Source: an uncultured Butyricicoccus sp.
GTDB lineage: Bacteria > Bacillota > Clostridia > Oscillospirales > Butyricicoccaceae
DNA length: 64,000 nt
Direction: 5' to 3'
Assembly (NCBI GenBank): GCA_944376065.1
Contig: CALWBL010000001.1
Span: forward strand, 248,001-312,000
Below, piece by piece: positions 41,379 to 50,291 of this stretch (position 1 is the first letter of the stretch; every line of letters starts with the position of its first letter). Position numbers and translations under genes: made by a program. Under the pieces are notes generated by a model that saw only the letters and a program-made list of their open reading frames with translations, searched no databases and was not told where the DNA came from.

Positions 41379-43682
41379 TTATGCTGCATTTTCTGGGTCA
41401 ACAGGCTGTGCAGGTGTTTCCGTATTGTTGCTATTACCATTATTATCACTAGAATTTGTACTTGAGCCATTATTATTTTGCTCTGACCCATTATTATTAT
41501 TTTCAGGATTTTCAGTTGAGTTATTTTCTGGGTCGCTAGTTGATGTATTTTCATTTTTTGACTCATTATTGTTGTCATTATCTGTTTTACTTGGTCTGTA
41601 ATAGCTGCACTCATCACAGTATTCGGTTGGAGCGTCGCCAATCCAGAACCTACCAGTAGCAACATTACCTCTTGCTCTGCAAGCAGAAGTTGGCGCAAGA
41701 CCACTAACCTTACAATAAGATGCGGTTTCAAAATTACTGCTGTCACCACGGTCAAAATCAGCGGAAGGCAAATTTTCATGGATTCTGTTCATAACTTCAT
41801 TCCAAACAGTAACTGATGGATTGCCGCTAACTCCAGTAAGGTTATAATCGCTATCATAACCGAACCAAGTAGCACCTACATAGTATGGGGTATAGCCACA
41901 GAACCATAAATCTCTTTTATTCTGAGATGTACCTGTCTTACCAGCAGTTTCTATGCCAGGGATATTTATACGTGTTGCAGTACCTTCAGTAGTTACGGCT
42001 CTCATGACCTCACGCATATAATAAACAGTGCTTTGTTTTTCAAACACCTGTCTATTAAGTGGCTCATTTTCAAGCAGAACAGATCCATCCGAATTAAGAA
42101 CCTTAGTATAAGTTCTTCCTCCGTTAAATATACCATCATTTAAGAATATTGAATAACCAGCAGCCATTTCTCTAACCGTAACACCGCCATTCATACCACC
42201 TAAAGCCATTGGACTGAGGTCAACATCTTCTGGGTAGTTAAGATGAGTAAAATTCAAATCCTGAGTTAAAAATTCATATGCAGCCTTTGGAGTTAGCTCA
42301 TCAACCACACGCACAGCAATAGCATTTACAGATTTAGCGACAGCTGTACGGATGACCATAGGTCCAGTATATCCACCGCTGTCATTTCGTGGCCAATCCT
42401 TGCCGTTAAGCTGCATAAATGGTTGATTATCTCTAACTGAATATGGTGTTATTATGCCAGCATCCATTGCCGGAGCATAAACTGAAAGCGGCTTAATTGA
42501 TGAACCAGCTTGTCTTGGAGCTTCAGAGCGTAGGAATACACGGTTTTCTGTTTTCTGACCTCGTCCGCCAACTATTCCCACAACATCGCCTGCTTTATTG
42601 CAAATAACCATTGCACTTTCGGGTATAGAGCCATTTTTAGATAAGTTTGGGAAATTTCGCTGCTCTTGATAAACCTCTTCCATTATTTGCTGAACTCTAA
42701 GGTCAACTGTTGTATAAATTTGAACACCACCAGATGTTACTTTCCATCGTGCCATTTGCTCAGAATAGCCTTTCTTCTCAATAAGGTCATCAATAACATC
42801 TTGAATCACGGTGTCAGTAAAGTAAGAATAAGTATTATTTAGAGCCTTTTGAGCATCTTCATATTTATATTCCAGCGGTTCAGCTTTTGCAGCATCTCTT
42901 TCGGCTTCTGTAATCATGCCCTGCTTGCACATTTCATCGAGAATGACCTCTTGACGCTGTTTTATATTTTCTGGATGGTTGAATGGGTCATATAATGATG
43001 GATTTTTTGTAATACCTGCTATAATAGCACACTCCGCAAGAGAAAGTTCACTTAACTCCTTGCCGAAATATGTTGTTGATGCAGTATTTACACCATAAGC
43101 ACCCTGACCTAGATATATGAGATTGAGATACATCTCAAGGATTCTATCCTTATCGTTTAAATCCTTTTCAAGCTGTAAAGCTCTAAATATTTCTGTCAGC
43201 TTACGCTTAACAGAGTAGTCATCAAACTGAGTCAGGTTTTTAATAAGCTGCTGAGTAATTGTAGAACCTCCGCCTTCTCTGCCAGTTAGCCAGTTTACAA
43301 CACCGTTTGCTGTTCTTGCCCAGTCAACGCCTTTATGCTCATAAAAACGCTTATCTTCAATAGCAATAAAAGCATTTCGCAGATTTTCAGGAATTTCATC
43401 TAAATCCGCCCAAATACGGTTTTCGATTCCGCGCAAAACCTCATATTCGATATAATTCTGCTGTGAATCGTCCCAAGCATAGACTATGCTTGTCATATCC
43501 ATACCGAGTACCAGCTCATTAACATCAAGTTTAGAGCTGGGTTCAATGTATACACGCAGATATATAGCCAACGCAACACCACAAATGCTTGCACACATTA
43601 CGCCAACTAGCAAAAAGGAAACCAAGAAAAAACGAATTCGCCTAAAAGCATTAGCGACATTTCCTTTATTTCGATTTTCCAT
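41379..43682 (-). CDS. Class A penicillin-binding protein (PBP1A type)
   Basis: 767 residues. N-terminal membrane anchor (about 15-38), GT51 transglycosylase (about 75-255; AIEDKRFYEHKGVD, GGSTITQQLIKN, KLTEIFRALQLEK), and the transpeptidase (about 330-640) with SSIK of the SxxK motif, KSVN, and KTGTSQ. An extracellular Cys-containing segment follows, then about 65 residues of Asn/Ser/Glu low complexity. It polymerises and cross-links peptidoglycan. AAGGAGGTC precedes the ATG. SRP RNA and dnaX lie downstream. Confidence 0.95.
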   Translation of the reverse strand: MENRNKGNVANAFRRIRFFLVSFLLVGVMCASICGVALAIYLRVYIEPSSKLDVNELVLGMDMTSIVYAWDDSQQNYIEYEVLRGIENRIWADLDEIPENLRNAFIAIEDKRFYEHKGVDWARTANGVVNWLTGREGGGSTITQQLIKNLTQFDDYSVKRKLTEIFRALQLEKDLNDKDRILEMYLNLIYLGQGAYGVNTASTTYFGKELSELSLAECAIIAGITKNPSLYDPFNHPENIKQRQEVILDEMCKQGMITEAERDAAKAEPLEYKYEDAQKALNNTYSYFTDTVIQDVIDDLIEKKGYSEQMARWKVTSGGVQIYTTVDLRVQQIMEEVYQEQRNFPNLSKNGSIPESAMVICNKAGDVVGIVGGRGQKTENRVFLRSEAPRQAGSSIKPLSVYAPAMDAGIITPYSVRDNQPFMQLNGKDWPRNDSGGYTGPMVIRTAVAKSVNAIAVRVVDELTPKAAYEFLTQDLNFTHLNYPEDVDLSPMALGGMNGGVTVREMAAGYSIFLNDGIFNGGRTYTKVLNSDGSVLLENEPLNRQVFEKQSTVYYMREVMRAVTTEGTATRINIPGIETAGKTGTSQNKRDLWFCGYTPYYVGATWFGYDSDYNLTGVSGNPSVTVWNEVMNRIHENLPSADFDRGDSSNFETASYCKVSGLAPTSACRARGNVATGRFWIGDAPTEYCDECSYYRPSKTDNDNNNESKNENTSTSDPENNSTENPENNNNGSEQNNNGSSTNSSDNNGNSNNTETPAQPVDPENAA

Positions 43683-43702
43683 ATATTAGACCTCCTTGCC
43701 GG

Positions 43703-43737
43703 ACAAAAATGCAGTCAAGCAGCCTGCATATGTCCAA
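43703..43737 (-). promoter_or_regulatory. Hairpin in the PBP leader
   Basis: Minus strand GGACA/TGTCC with inner ATGCAG/CTGCAT; a short T-run follows the inner stem. It ends 6 nt before AAGGAGGTC, so it could limit translation or cause weak attenuation. Confidence 0.4.
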
Positions 43738-43748
43738 TAAGCCTATTC

Positions 43749-43777
43749 ATTATACCACACACAAAAGCAAAAGCCAA
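43749..43777 (-). promoter_or_regulatory. Promoter of the PBP gene
   Basis: Minus strand TTGGCT (43777-43772), 17-bp spacer, TATAAT (43754-43749). Confidence 0.65.
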
Positions 43778-44008
43778 ATATTTTTAAGCTATCAAAATTT
43801 TTAAGTATAATTTTCAACTTTATTAACTAATTAAGTATGTTTTAATATATTTTTGTGCATTATATTGCATATAAAAGATTTTACTTTTTGACATTTTTTA
43901 AACCATAATATGTAAATTCAATAATTTTAATTCTAATATTTGATTAAATTTATTTGAATATTTTATGTATTTTATAATTTTTTACCACTAAAAAGGAGGT
44001 TTCTTTTT
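43778..44008. other. AT-rich intergenic region without a recognised gene
   Basis: About 230 bp, very rich in A and T, between the divergent PBP and BofC-like genes. TTGACA occurs near 43888 but without a convincing -10 at normal distance. Nothing else is visible. Confidence 0.5.
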
Positions 44009-44344
44009 ATGTATTCTGCACTATCACCAATGAGAAAACTAATTTTGTACCCTGCTATTTTAACCGCTTTAGCTGGAACTGTATGTTCGGTTCACTCTGT
44101 GTATGCAACCCCTAAAACAACTACAACCGCCACACCAGTTGAATCTGTTTCTACACCAACATATTATGCATCGGTAGTTGGCAATTATGTTGTAATTTAT
44201 CAAGATGGTGAAACAGAACCCATGATAACCACCGATATTGACGTTAGAACATTGCCTGATGCTGACCAGAAACTGTTAAATCAAGGTATAATTTTAAGTG
44301 ATAAAACCGCAATAAGCAGGTTTTTAGAGGATTATGGTAGCTGA
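44009..44344 (+). CDS. Secreted protein with BofC C-terminal-like domain
   Basis: 111 residues. Signal peptide (about 1-33, hydrophobic core ILYPAILTALAGTVCSV), a Thr/Pro-rich linker (35-50), then YVVIYQDGETEPMITT, DVRTLPDADQKLLNQGI and FLEDYGS. This pattern (a short beta-hairpin, a LP.xD..LL.xGI turn and a closing helix) resembles the BofC C-terminal domain seen in many clostridial proteins. In Bacillus BofC tunes SpoIVB signalling; the role here is unknown. AAGGAGG precedes the ATG. The next gene is a PdaA-like deacetylase, so a sporulation link is plausible. Confidence 0.65.
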   Translation: MYSALSPMRKLILYPAILTALAGTVCSVHSVYATPKTTTTATPVESVSTPTYYASVVGNYVVIYQDGETEPMITTDIDVRTLPDADQKLLNQGIILSDKTAISRFLEDYGS

Positions 44345-44402
44345 CATATTTTTTTAAACCGCCTAATATATTAAATAAAGATTAAAATAGGCGGTGATAA
44401 CA

Positions 44403-45218
44403 TTGCATAAACTTGTCAACTCTCTGCGTTTTCGCCATAAACTTCCAATTATAGTTGGTATAGTTTTTGTTATGCTTTGCGGAGTTATCTCTGGTGTTGT
44501 AAGCACAAATCCAATAGCTGTTACTGCATCTGTTACCGACTGGGGACTGTCTTTTCAAACCCAAGGTGCAGCACCTATTGGCAATGCAACAGTGGATGAT
44601 TTAGCAAAATACGACGCATATTATGTTGGTGATTCAAGTCAGCCGGTTATATACCTTACATTTGATGCTGGATATGAAAGCGGAGATACTCCCGCAATAC
44701 TTGACGCATTAAAAAAGCACAATGCACCAGCATGTTTTTTTATTGTAAGTAATTATATTGAAACTGCACCTGACCTTGTAAAAAGGATGGTTGATGAAGG
44801 CCATATAGTCGGCAACCACACGTCAACCCACCCTGATATGTCGAAAATTTCAGATAAAGCAGCTTTTGAAAAAGAACTTAAAGGCGTTGAAGAACAATTT
44901 AAAGCTCTAACCGGGCAAGAACTGCCTAAGTTTTATCGTCCTCCACAGGGTAAATTCAGCGAAGAAAATTTAAAACAAGCTCAAGAATTGGGATATAAGA
45001 CCATATTCTGGAGTCTTGCATATGTTGACTGGTATGCAGATAATCAACCAACACATGATGAGGCATTTAACAAACTTATCCCCCGTATTCATAACGGAGC
45101 CATTGTTCTTCTTCATTCTACTTCCAAAACAAATGCAGAAATCTTAGATGAGCTTTTGACAAAATATGAACAAATGGGTTATCGTTTCGGCTCTATTGAT
45201 GAGCTTGTAAATGCATAA
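44403..45218 (+). CDS. Polysaccharide deacetylase, PdaA-like
   Basis: 271 residues from TTG at 44403, chosen because AGGCGGTGA (a near-perfect ribosome site) ends just before it; a GTG at 44394 would lie within that site. An N-terminal membrane anchor or signal (about 12-40) precedes the NodB domain: TFDAGYESGDTP (motif 1, TFDxGYE as in PdaA), GNHTSTHPD (motif 2), RPPQGKFSEENL (motif 3) and LHSTSKTNAE (motif 5). PdaA makes muramic-delta-lactam in spore cortex. Sporulation role is inferred from motif 1 and context. Confidence 0.87.
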   Translation: MHKLVNSLRFRHKLPIIVGIVFVMLCGVISGVVSTNPIAVTASVTDWGLSFQTQGAAPIGNATVDDLAKYDAYYVGDSSQPVIYLTFDAGYESGDTPAILDALKKHNAPACFFIVSNYIETAPDLVKRMVDEGHIVGNHTSTHPDMSKISDKAAFEKELKGVEEQFKALTGQELPKFYRPPQGKFSEENLKQAQELGYKTIFWSLAYVDWYADNQPTHDEAFNKLIPRIHNGAIVLLHSTSKTNAEILDELLTKYEQMGYRFGSIDELVNA

Positions 45219-45222
45219 AAAC

Positions 45223-45265
45223 AAATACCGCATTATTCAGTTGAAGGCTAAATAATGCGGTATTT
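45223..45265. terminator. Bidirectional terminator between deacetylase and amidase genes
   Basis: 15-bp perfect stem AAATACCGCATTATT/AATAATGCGGTATTT (45223-45237 with 45251-45265). Confidence 0.88.
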
Positions 45266-45268
45266 TAA

Positions 45269-45982
45269 CTATTTTTTTGTTTGTTGCGACTTTAAATCTT
45301 CAAGATTTTCCTCTACTTTTTGAGCAAATTCGTCCCATCTTCCTGAATCAAGCAGTTGTGATGGACAGTTCTTTCCTGAAAAATCCTGATGTTTTTTTAG
45401 TGCATCAATGTCAAGGTCATATTCTAACAGCAAAGTCGCTGCTAGAAGCTCTGCATTTTCAAGTGTTTTTTCATAGTCACCATCTGAATTTACGCACATT
45501 TCCACGCCTATACCATTTTTATTTCCGCCATTAGCCTCCATATGGTCGCCTGCATGAAAAGCGGTTTCATCATCTGGCAAATGATGCCATATTTCATGGT
45601 CATCTACTGTGTAATGCCAGCTAAGTTCATGGTCAACACCATTGCTATGTATAAAATTATTATGTGCCTCAGCATCTGCACCCTCATTTACATTATCTGT
45701 TTCATGTATAACCACATATAATATTTTTCGTTTGTCTCCTGTTCTAGCCATTGATGTTTCAGGTAAAAAATCTTCGTATACAGGTATATCGCCCACATAT
45801 TGTATATTAGCATCTTCTTTAATAGAAAAAATACCTACAATTAGATGAATAAGCATGCCAATAGTTGCAAGTATAAGCATTAGTACTGCAAGCACAAGCA
45901 ATATTCTTAGATTTCTTCTTCTGCGTCTTCTTGTCCCTGGCATGTCATCATTTCTTTTTACTGAAAATCCTACGATTTTCAC
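45269..45982 (-). CDS. N-acetylmuramoyl-L-alanine amidase (Amidase_2 type)
   Basis: 237 residues from GTG at 45982 (AAGGGGGAA upstream). A poly-Arg cytoplasmic head (GTRRRRRRN) precedes one membrane segment (about 27-50), then the zinc amidase domain: VVIHETDN, WHYTVDDHEIWHHLPDDETAFHAG (shortened in family terms), NGIGVEMCVN and KHQDFSGKNCP. Zinc ligands are the His of VIH, HAG region and the Cys of NCP. It cleaves the MurNAc-L-Ala bond. Resembles CwlA/CwlH-type amidases; a sporulation role is possible. Confidence 0.9.
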   Translation of the reverse strand: MKIVGFSVKRNDDMPGTRRRRRRNLRILLVLAVLMLILATIGMLIHLIVGIFSIKEDANIQYVGDIPVYEDFLPETSMARTGDKRKILYVVIHETDNVNEGADAEAHNNFIHSNGVDHELSWHYTVDDHEIWHHLPDDETAFHAGDHMEANGGNKNGIGVEMCVNSDGDYEKTLENAELLAATLLLEYDLDIDALKKHQDFSGKNCPSQLLDSGRWDEFAQKVEENLEDLKSQQTKK

Positions 45983-46071
45983 TGTTATTCCCCCTTATAT
46001 AGTTATGTTTTTATTTTAACATAAACAATGGTAAATCAAACTAAATTTTGTAGAAAAATATAAAAAAAGAG

Positions 46072-46102
46072 AATGGGAACAGGCTTCATTCCTGTTCCCA
46101 TT
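46072..46102. terminator. Terminator after the O-antigen-ligase-like gene
   Basis: 12-bp stem AATGGGAACAGG/CCTGTTCCCATT (46072-46083 with 46091-46102), then CTCTTTTTTT on the minus strand. Confidence 0.85.
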
Positions 46103-46107
46103 GTATT

Positions 46108-47427
46108 TTACTTTTTCAAATTGCTAGTTGTTATATACTTAGCATACGCCAAGATAACAGTAAAATAGAATCCTGATGTAACAGTAAATAATACATGACC
46201 TGCAATTACAAGATAGCCAACGCAAAGACCTAGTGAAACAAATGCACCAAGTCCAATTACACTGAAATTACGCACAAATCTGTATATAAAGGTAAACCCT
46301 TCCTTGAAGTATAGCCAAAGCATAGTGGCAAAGCCAAATATACCATAATAAAACAGCACCTCAAACAAATCCATTTCTACTGTTTCAATCTGAGAGCCAC
46401 GACCTACACCAAATAACCATGTAAGCAGACCACCATCTTTATAATCTCTCCATGTTGGAATCAACTTGTTAAGTCTGCCATTAAACAAAAATGCCTCTGG
46501 CGACTCATCATTTGCATATTTAAATCCATTAAAAGTATCTTGTAATGTTTTTCCCATACCATTACCACTAAAAAGCATTGCAAGTCCTGATATAATGGCA
46601 TATAAAACAATAAAAATAACTAATACAATTAGAACACGACCAATAGCCTGTTTGTTGTGTCTAATTAGCTCAATGATAGCATACAGCACAACCGCTACAA
46701 TAGTAACACCAACAGCAAGGAATGCGGTTTTTGTACCTATCATAAGCATACTAAGAAGTGTCATTGCTAATGTAAGACCACAAAATATATGAGTTTTTCT
46801 GTTTATTATTTTTTCAGAAATAGATAAATAGTAACATGAGCCGATTGGAAACAGTATCATAAGTGCACCTGTTATGTCGTTTCCTGAGTAGTAAAATCCG
46901 CGGAAACCACGATATCCATATCGGTCTGCATATGTATAATGTCCTGCACCAAAAATGTATGGAATAACTATAACAACAGTAAGTAAGAACAACGAAATCA
47001 TAATATACTTATGAATTTTTTCAATAACCTGTTCTTTTCCCATTCCCGAGCGATACATCAAATGGCAATAAACAAAAAACACTGCAATATTATATGCAAA
47101 TTTTGCAAAGTACTGTATATCAATAAAAATAGATATCGACCCAAATGTAATAAATTCAGATATAATGCTGAGTATCCATGCTATGCCCATAGGTATCGCT
47201 ATTTTGACTGCTTTAAAATCCTTTATCATAAGGATATAAGCGACCATTATAAGAAGCACAACCATTCTAATAATAAGCGATGGTGTAACGGGTGCAATGC
47301 TTGCCGAGTTATAGACATCACCACCAGTTATAAACTGGATATAAAGTCCGCTTACAATATCCAAAATAGGGTTTAAAATTAAATAGAACCAAAAAAATTG
47401 CTCTAACTTACGAGTCTTTTCGGACAC
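46108..47427 (-). CDS. O-antigen ligase/polymerase-like membrane protein
   Basis: 439 residues from GTG at 47427 (AAGGAAGTG upstream), about eleven membrane segments. The large periplasmic loop between two late segments contains GVGRGSQIETVEMDLFEVLFYYG, which resembles the Wzy/WaaL family pattern (G.G...E.D......YG). Such proteins join or polymerise polysaccharide repeats on lipid carriers. No glycosyltransferase cluster surrounds it; tagO and mnaA lie 15 kb away. Assignment rests on topology and that loop. Confidence 0.78.
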   Translation of the reverse strand: MSEKTRKLEQFFWFYLILNPILDIVSGLYIQFITGGDVYNSASIAPVTPSLIIRMVVLLIMVAYILMIKDFKAVKIAIPMGIAWILSIISEFITFGSISIFIDIQYFAKFAYNIAVFFVYCHLMYRSGMGKEQVIEKIHKYIMISLFLLTVVIVIPYIFGAGHYTYADRYGYRGFRGFYYSGNDITGALMILFPIGSCYYLSISEKIINRKTHIFCGLTLAMTLLSMLMIGTKTAFLAVGVTIVAVVLYAIIELIRHNKQAIGRVLIVLVIFIVLYAIISGLAMLFSGNGMGKTLQDTFNGFKYANDESPEAFLFNGRLNKLIPTWRDYKDGGLLTWLFGVGRGSQIETVEMDLFEVLFYYGIFGFATMLWLYFKEGFTFIYRFVRNFSVIGLGAFVSLGLCVGYLVIAGHVLFTVTSGFYFTVILAYAKYITTSNLKK

Positions 47428-47565
47428 ATTTTCACTTCCTTATAGAAAACATATTTCTTATTTTTACCATCATTTTCAGCTTATACTGACATGATTCTGT
47501 GTAAATTATCCTTTATATAATAACACAAGCTATATTATATCACAATACCCTTTTAATCTAAAAAT

Positions 47566-48153
47566 TTATGTTCTCATATTAAGCACATAATTTCTTATTT
47601 GACCAATTATCTCTGCTGTTTTAAATCTAATGCTATATTTTTTAGTTATGTATTCATCTGCATCTACTTTTTCATTGCTAGTTGCAACCTCATTGCAAAG
47701 TGGTGGGAATACCACACACCACCAATTTTGACCATCACCCTCGCCTATTATAACCCTAAGACCAAGATAATTTCCTGCTGGCAAAGAAAAATCAGTATAA
47801 TTTCTTGTTGGATAATATTCTTCTTTTAGACAAACACGGACACTTTTATTTTCTCCAAGGCTCCAAAGGGTTTTCTGTGCTATATTTGCAAGTTCCTGCA
47901 TATTTTCATTTACAATTTTTTGTACTTCTTTTCTATCTGCCGCATTTTCTAAGATTGGCTCACAAAACTCTAACACCGTATCACGCACAATAAGTTTTAT
48001 TTCTTGGTCATGTGCAGTGTCTGAATTTGCAATAACATGAAGTCTTAAAAGCCCATTTGCCATTTCATCTTGTTTTATACTGACTGCCGCCGCATATGTA
48101 AAAATAATAGCAATGGTCATTAAAATTGCAACTTCTAAGCGGTATAACTTCAT
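47566..48153 (-). CDS. spoIIR: Stage II sporulation protein R
   Basis: 195 residues. N-terminal signal-anchor (about 6-26) and the family core LLRLHVIANSDTAHDQEIKL with VRDTVLEF; the C-terminal half has NYTDFSLPAGNYLGLRVIIGEGDGQNWWCVVFPP (quoted in pieces). SpoIIR is secreted from the forespore and triggers SpoIIGA to process pro-sigma-E. GGAGG precedes the ATG, and a sigma-F-like element lies upstream. Confidence 0.94.
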   Translation of the reverse strand: MKLYRLEVAILMTIAIIFTYAAAVSIKQDEMANGLLRLHVIANSDTAHDQEIKLIVRDTVLEFCEPILENAADRKEVQKIVNENMQELANIAQKTLWSLGENKSVRVCLKEEYYPTRNYTDFSLPAGNYLGLRVIIGEGDGQNWWCVVFPPLCNEVATSNEKVDADEYITKKYSIRFKTAEIIGQIRNYVLNMRT

Positions 48154-48179
48154 AAAAAATCAGCCTCCATTAAGATTGT

Positions 48180-48208
48180 AATTAAATCTTAGACAAAGAC
48201 TGGTTTAT
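48180..48208 (-). promoter_or_regulatory. Possible sigma-F promoter of spoIIR
   Basis: Minus strand GTATA, 15-bp spacer, GTCTAAGATT; compare the Bacillus sigma-F pattern GYATA and GGnnAnAnT. The -10 differs from this at two positions. Confidence 0.35.
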
Positions 48209-48216
48209 TTATACAG

Positions 48217-49095
48217 TTAAATCAAAAAATTACTTTCTGTTTTAATCTTGGTTAGGAATGTTTCCACAAAATCTATCTTTAGATGTTCTTCTGCTTGTTT
48301 TGCCTTATTTTCATCTGAAAATAATCCAAAAACTGTTGGTCCTGAGCCACTCATAACAGTTCCATCGCATCCACACTCAAGCATAATATCTTCAATCTGA
48401 GAAATTTCTTCATGGTCAGAGCCTGTAACTTCTTCCATCACATTGTAAAGTCTATGACATATCCCATCATAATCGCCTTTTTCCAATGCATCTATCATAC
48501 CATTTGTATCGGGATGAATAGGTAAATCTCCACCATTCATTCTTGCATAAATTTTAGCTGTAACAACAGAAAAAGATGGTTTGCAAATCACAACAAAACA
48601 TTCTGGCATTTTTTCAAGTGGAGTTAAAATTTCACCTATACCCTCCGCAAGCATTGAACCGCCTTTAATGCAATAAGGCACATCAGCACCGATTTTAACA
48701 CCAATTTCGCATAGTTCATCTACACCTAACCCTGAACCATACATCTTATTAAGTCCACGAAGCACTGCTGCCGCATTTGATGAACCACCTGCAAGCCCTG
48801 CCGCCACTGGAATACGTTTTACAAGCTCGATTTCAAGCGATGGATTTTTAATATTTTCGTGCTCAAAAAATGCATTTGCTGCACGAACAGCTAAATTTGT
48901 GTTATCATTTGGCAAAAATTTAAGATTACTTTTAATCCTTATGCCTTCTTTATCGCTTTTAGATAGTATTACATCATCATGTAATTCAACCGACTGCATA
49001 ACCATTTTAACAGAGTGATAACCATTTGGAAGTTTACCCGTTACATCAAGTGTTAAATTTATTTTCGCATATGCTTTTTCTAAAATGGTGTTCAT
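48217..49095 (-). CDS. ispE: 4-diphosphocytidyl-2-C-methyl-D-erythritol kinase
   Basis: 292 residues, GHMP kinase. N-terminal AYAKINLTLDVTGKLPNGYH, ATP loop PVAAGLAGGSSNAAA (96-110) and C-terminal MSGSGPTVFGLF. It acts in the non-mevalonate isoprenoid pathway. Its ATG overlaps the stop of the upstream PHP gene by 4 bp, so translation is coupled. Confidence 0.95.
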   Translation of the reverse strand: MNTILEKAYAKINLTLDVTGKLPNGYHSVKMVMQSVELHDDVILSKSDKEGIRIKSNLKFLPNDNTNLAVRAANAFFEHENIKNPSLEIELVKRIPVAAGLAGGSSNAAAVLRGLNKMYGSGLGVDELCEIGVKIGADVPYCIKGGSMLAEGIGEILTPLEKMPECFVVICKPSFSVVTAKIYARMNGGDLPIHPDTNGMIDALEKGDYDGICHRLYNVMEEVTGSDHEEISQIEDIMLECGCDGTVMSGSGPTVFGLFSDENKAKQAEEHLKIDFVETFLTKIKTESNFLI

Positions 49096-49895
49096 TTTTT
49101 ATCATCTCCAATGAAAACCTGTTTATGTTTACGGTTTTCAAATATACTTACATACTCAAAACCATGTTTTTTAGCGTGTTCTATACACTCTTTAACGCCT
49201 CTGCCAATATCCTTTGCATAGTGAGAATCAGAACCAATAGAAATCATACTGCCACCAAGTCTTTTATATTCATCCAGCACAAACCCTTCTGGTCCAACAC
49301 TTTTTAAAAAACTAAATAGACCTGCGGCATTTATTTCAAGTGCCATTTCTCTATCTATAACAGCTTTGAGTATGGGAGTTATAAACTCCATATAATTTTC
49401 AAATGATGGTTTAATATTAGCTTTCTCCATTTTGCGAAGTGGATAGTCTATATGTGCTAGAACATCAAAACCGCCAAATTCAACCATTTTTTTCACTTCC
49501 AAAAGATAATCTTTAAGAAGTTTATCACTATTCAAAGTGGTGTAATCCATGTCATAAAAATCAATATCGTTTGGCATTGAATGAAGTGAACCTATAACCA
49601 TATCAAAATTATACTTATTTGTAAGTTCTAATGCATCTTGTTTAGAATAAATTTCACCAAGTTCAATGCCTTTTAAAATAGTGATTTTGCCTGAAAATTG
49701 ACTTCTAATATTATCAATATCACGTTGAATACTTTCTATATCAAGCTCTATTTCTGGTTTATTCCAAAAATAGTCCTTATGGTCGGTTATAGCTAAGTAT
49801 GAAATACCCTTTTCTATTGCAGACTTAGTTATATCTATTATTTCATCTTGTGCGTCAAATGAATATTTTGAATGAGTATGAAGGTCAATAAGCAT
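49092..49895 (-). CDS. PHP-domain phosphoesterase (histidinol-phosphatase-like)
   Basis: 267 residues. Metal-binding motifs of the PHP fold are present: DLHTHSKYSFDA (motif I), ITDHKDY (motif II), KGIELGEI, GSLHSM, LAHIDYP and SIGSDSHYAKDIG. It is like HisK/YcdX-type phosphatases. Histidine genes are absent around it, so a histidinol-phosphate substrate is not supported. Overlaps ispE by 4 bp; GGGGG precedes the ATG. Confidence 0.87.
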   Translation of the reverse strand: MLIDLHTHSKYSFDAQDEIIDITKSAIEKGISYLAITDHKDYFWNKPEIELDIESIQRDIDNIRSQFSGKITILKGIELGEIYSKQDALELTNKYNFDMVIGSLHSMPNDIDFYDMDYTTLNSDKLLKDYLLEVKKMVEFGGFDVLAHIDYPLRKMEKANIKPSFENYMEFITPILKAVIDREMALEINAAGLFSFLKSVGPEGFVLDEYKRLGGSMISIGSDSHYAKDIGRGVKECIEHAKKHGFEYVSIFENRKHKQVFIGDDKK

Positions 49896-50034
49896 TTTTA
49901 TACCCCCGATAATTTAATATACCATAGATTATATCATTTTAAAAAAATATAGTAAATAATAATATTATTTTATATGTATAATTAAATTTTTTCTGCACAA
50001 AATAACCACAAAGAATAAAGGAGTTGAAACCATT

Positions 50035-50250
50035 ATGAATAAACTTGCACTTACGCTTGTTATCATCGGTGCATTAAACTGGGGTGTTCTCAGTATTGCA
50101 GGTCTTGACCTTGTTGGATGGCTGTTTGGCGGTCAAGGCACAGTTATCAGCAGAATTATTTTTGGTTTAGTAGGTCTTGCAGGCATTTGGGCTTGTACTT
50201 TTTACAGTAAATTACCATCGGACTCTAATACAAGCACCAAACACAGCTAA
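50035..50250 (+). CDS. DUF378 small membrane protein
   Basis: 71 residues with two membrane segments (about 5-28 and 38-58) and the DUF378 signature LVIIGALNWGVLSI followed by GLVGLAGIW. The family is common in Gram-positive bacteria; function unknown. AAAGGAG precedes the ATG. Single gene ending at a strong terminator. Confidence 0.9.
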   Translation: MNKLALTLVIIGALNWGVLSIAGLDLVGWLFGGQGTVISRIIFGLVGLAGIWACTFYSKLPSDSNTSTKHS

Positions 50251-50252
50251 AA

Positions 50253-50287
50253 AAAAGCGAGATAACAAAAACTGTTATCTCGCTTTT
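50253..50287. terminator. Bidirectional terminator between DUF378 and ackA
   Basis: 15-bp perfect stem AAAAGCGAGATAACA/TGTTATCTCGCTTTT (50253-50267 with 50273-50287). Confidence 0.9.
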
Positions 50288-50291
50288 GAAA

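Noticed and set aside
41379..41600. AAT/ATT-rich tract considered as a microsatellite or CRISPR-like repeat
   Set aside because: It encodes the Asn/Ser-rich tail of the PBP, with no regular repeat unit or spacer.
40918..41601. Several frames over the SRP RNA region on both strands
   Set aside because: They arise from the SRP RNA, whose conserved helix 8 and flanking promoter and terminator explain the sequence fully.
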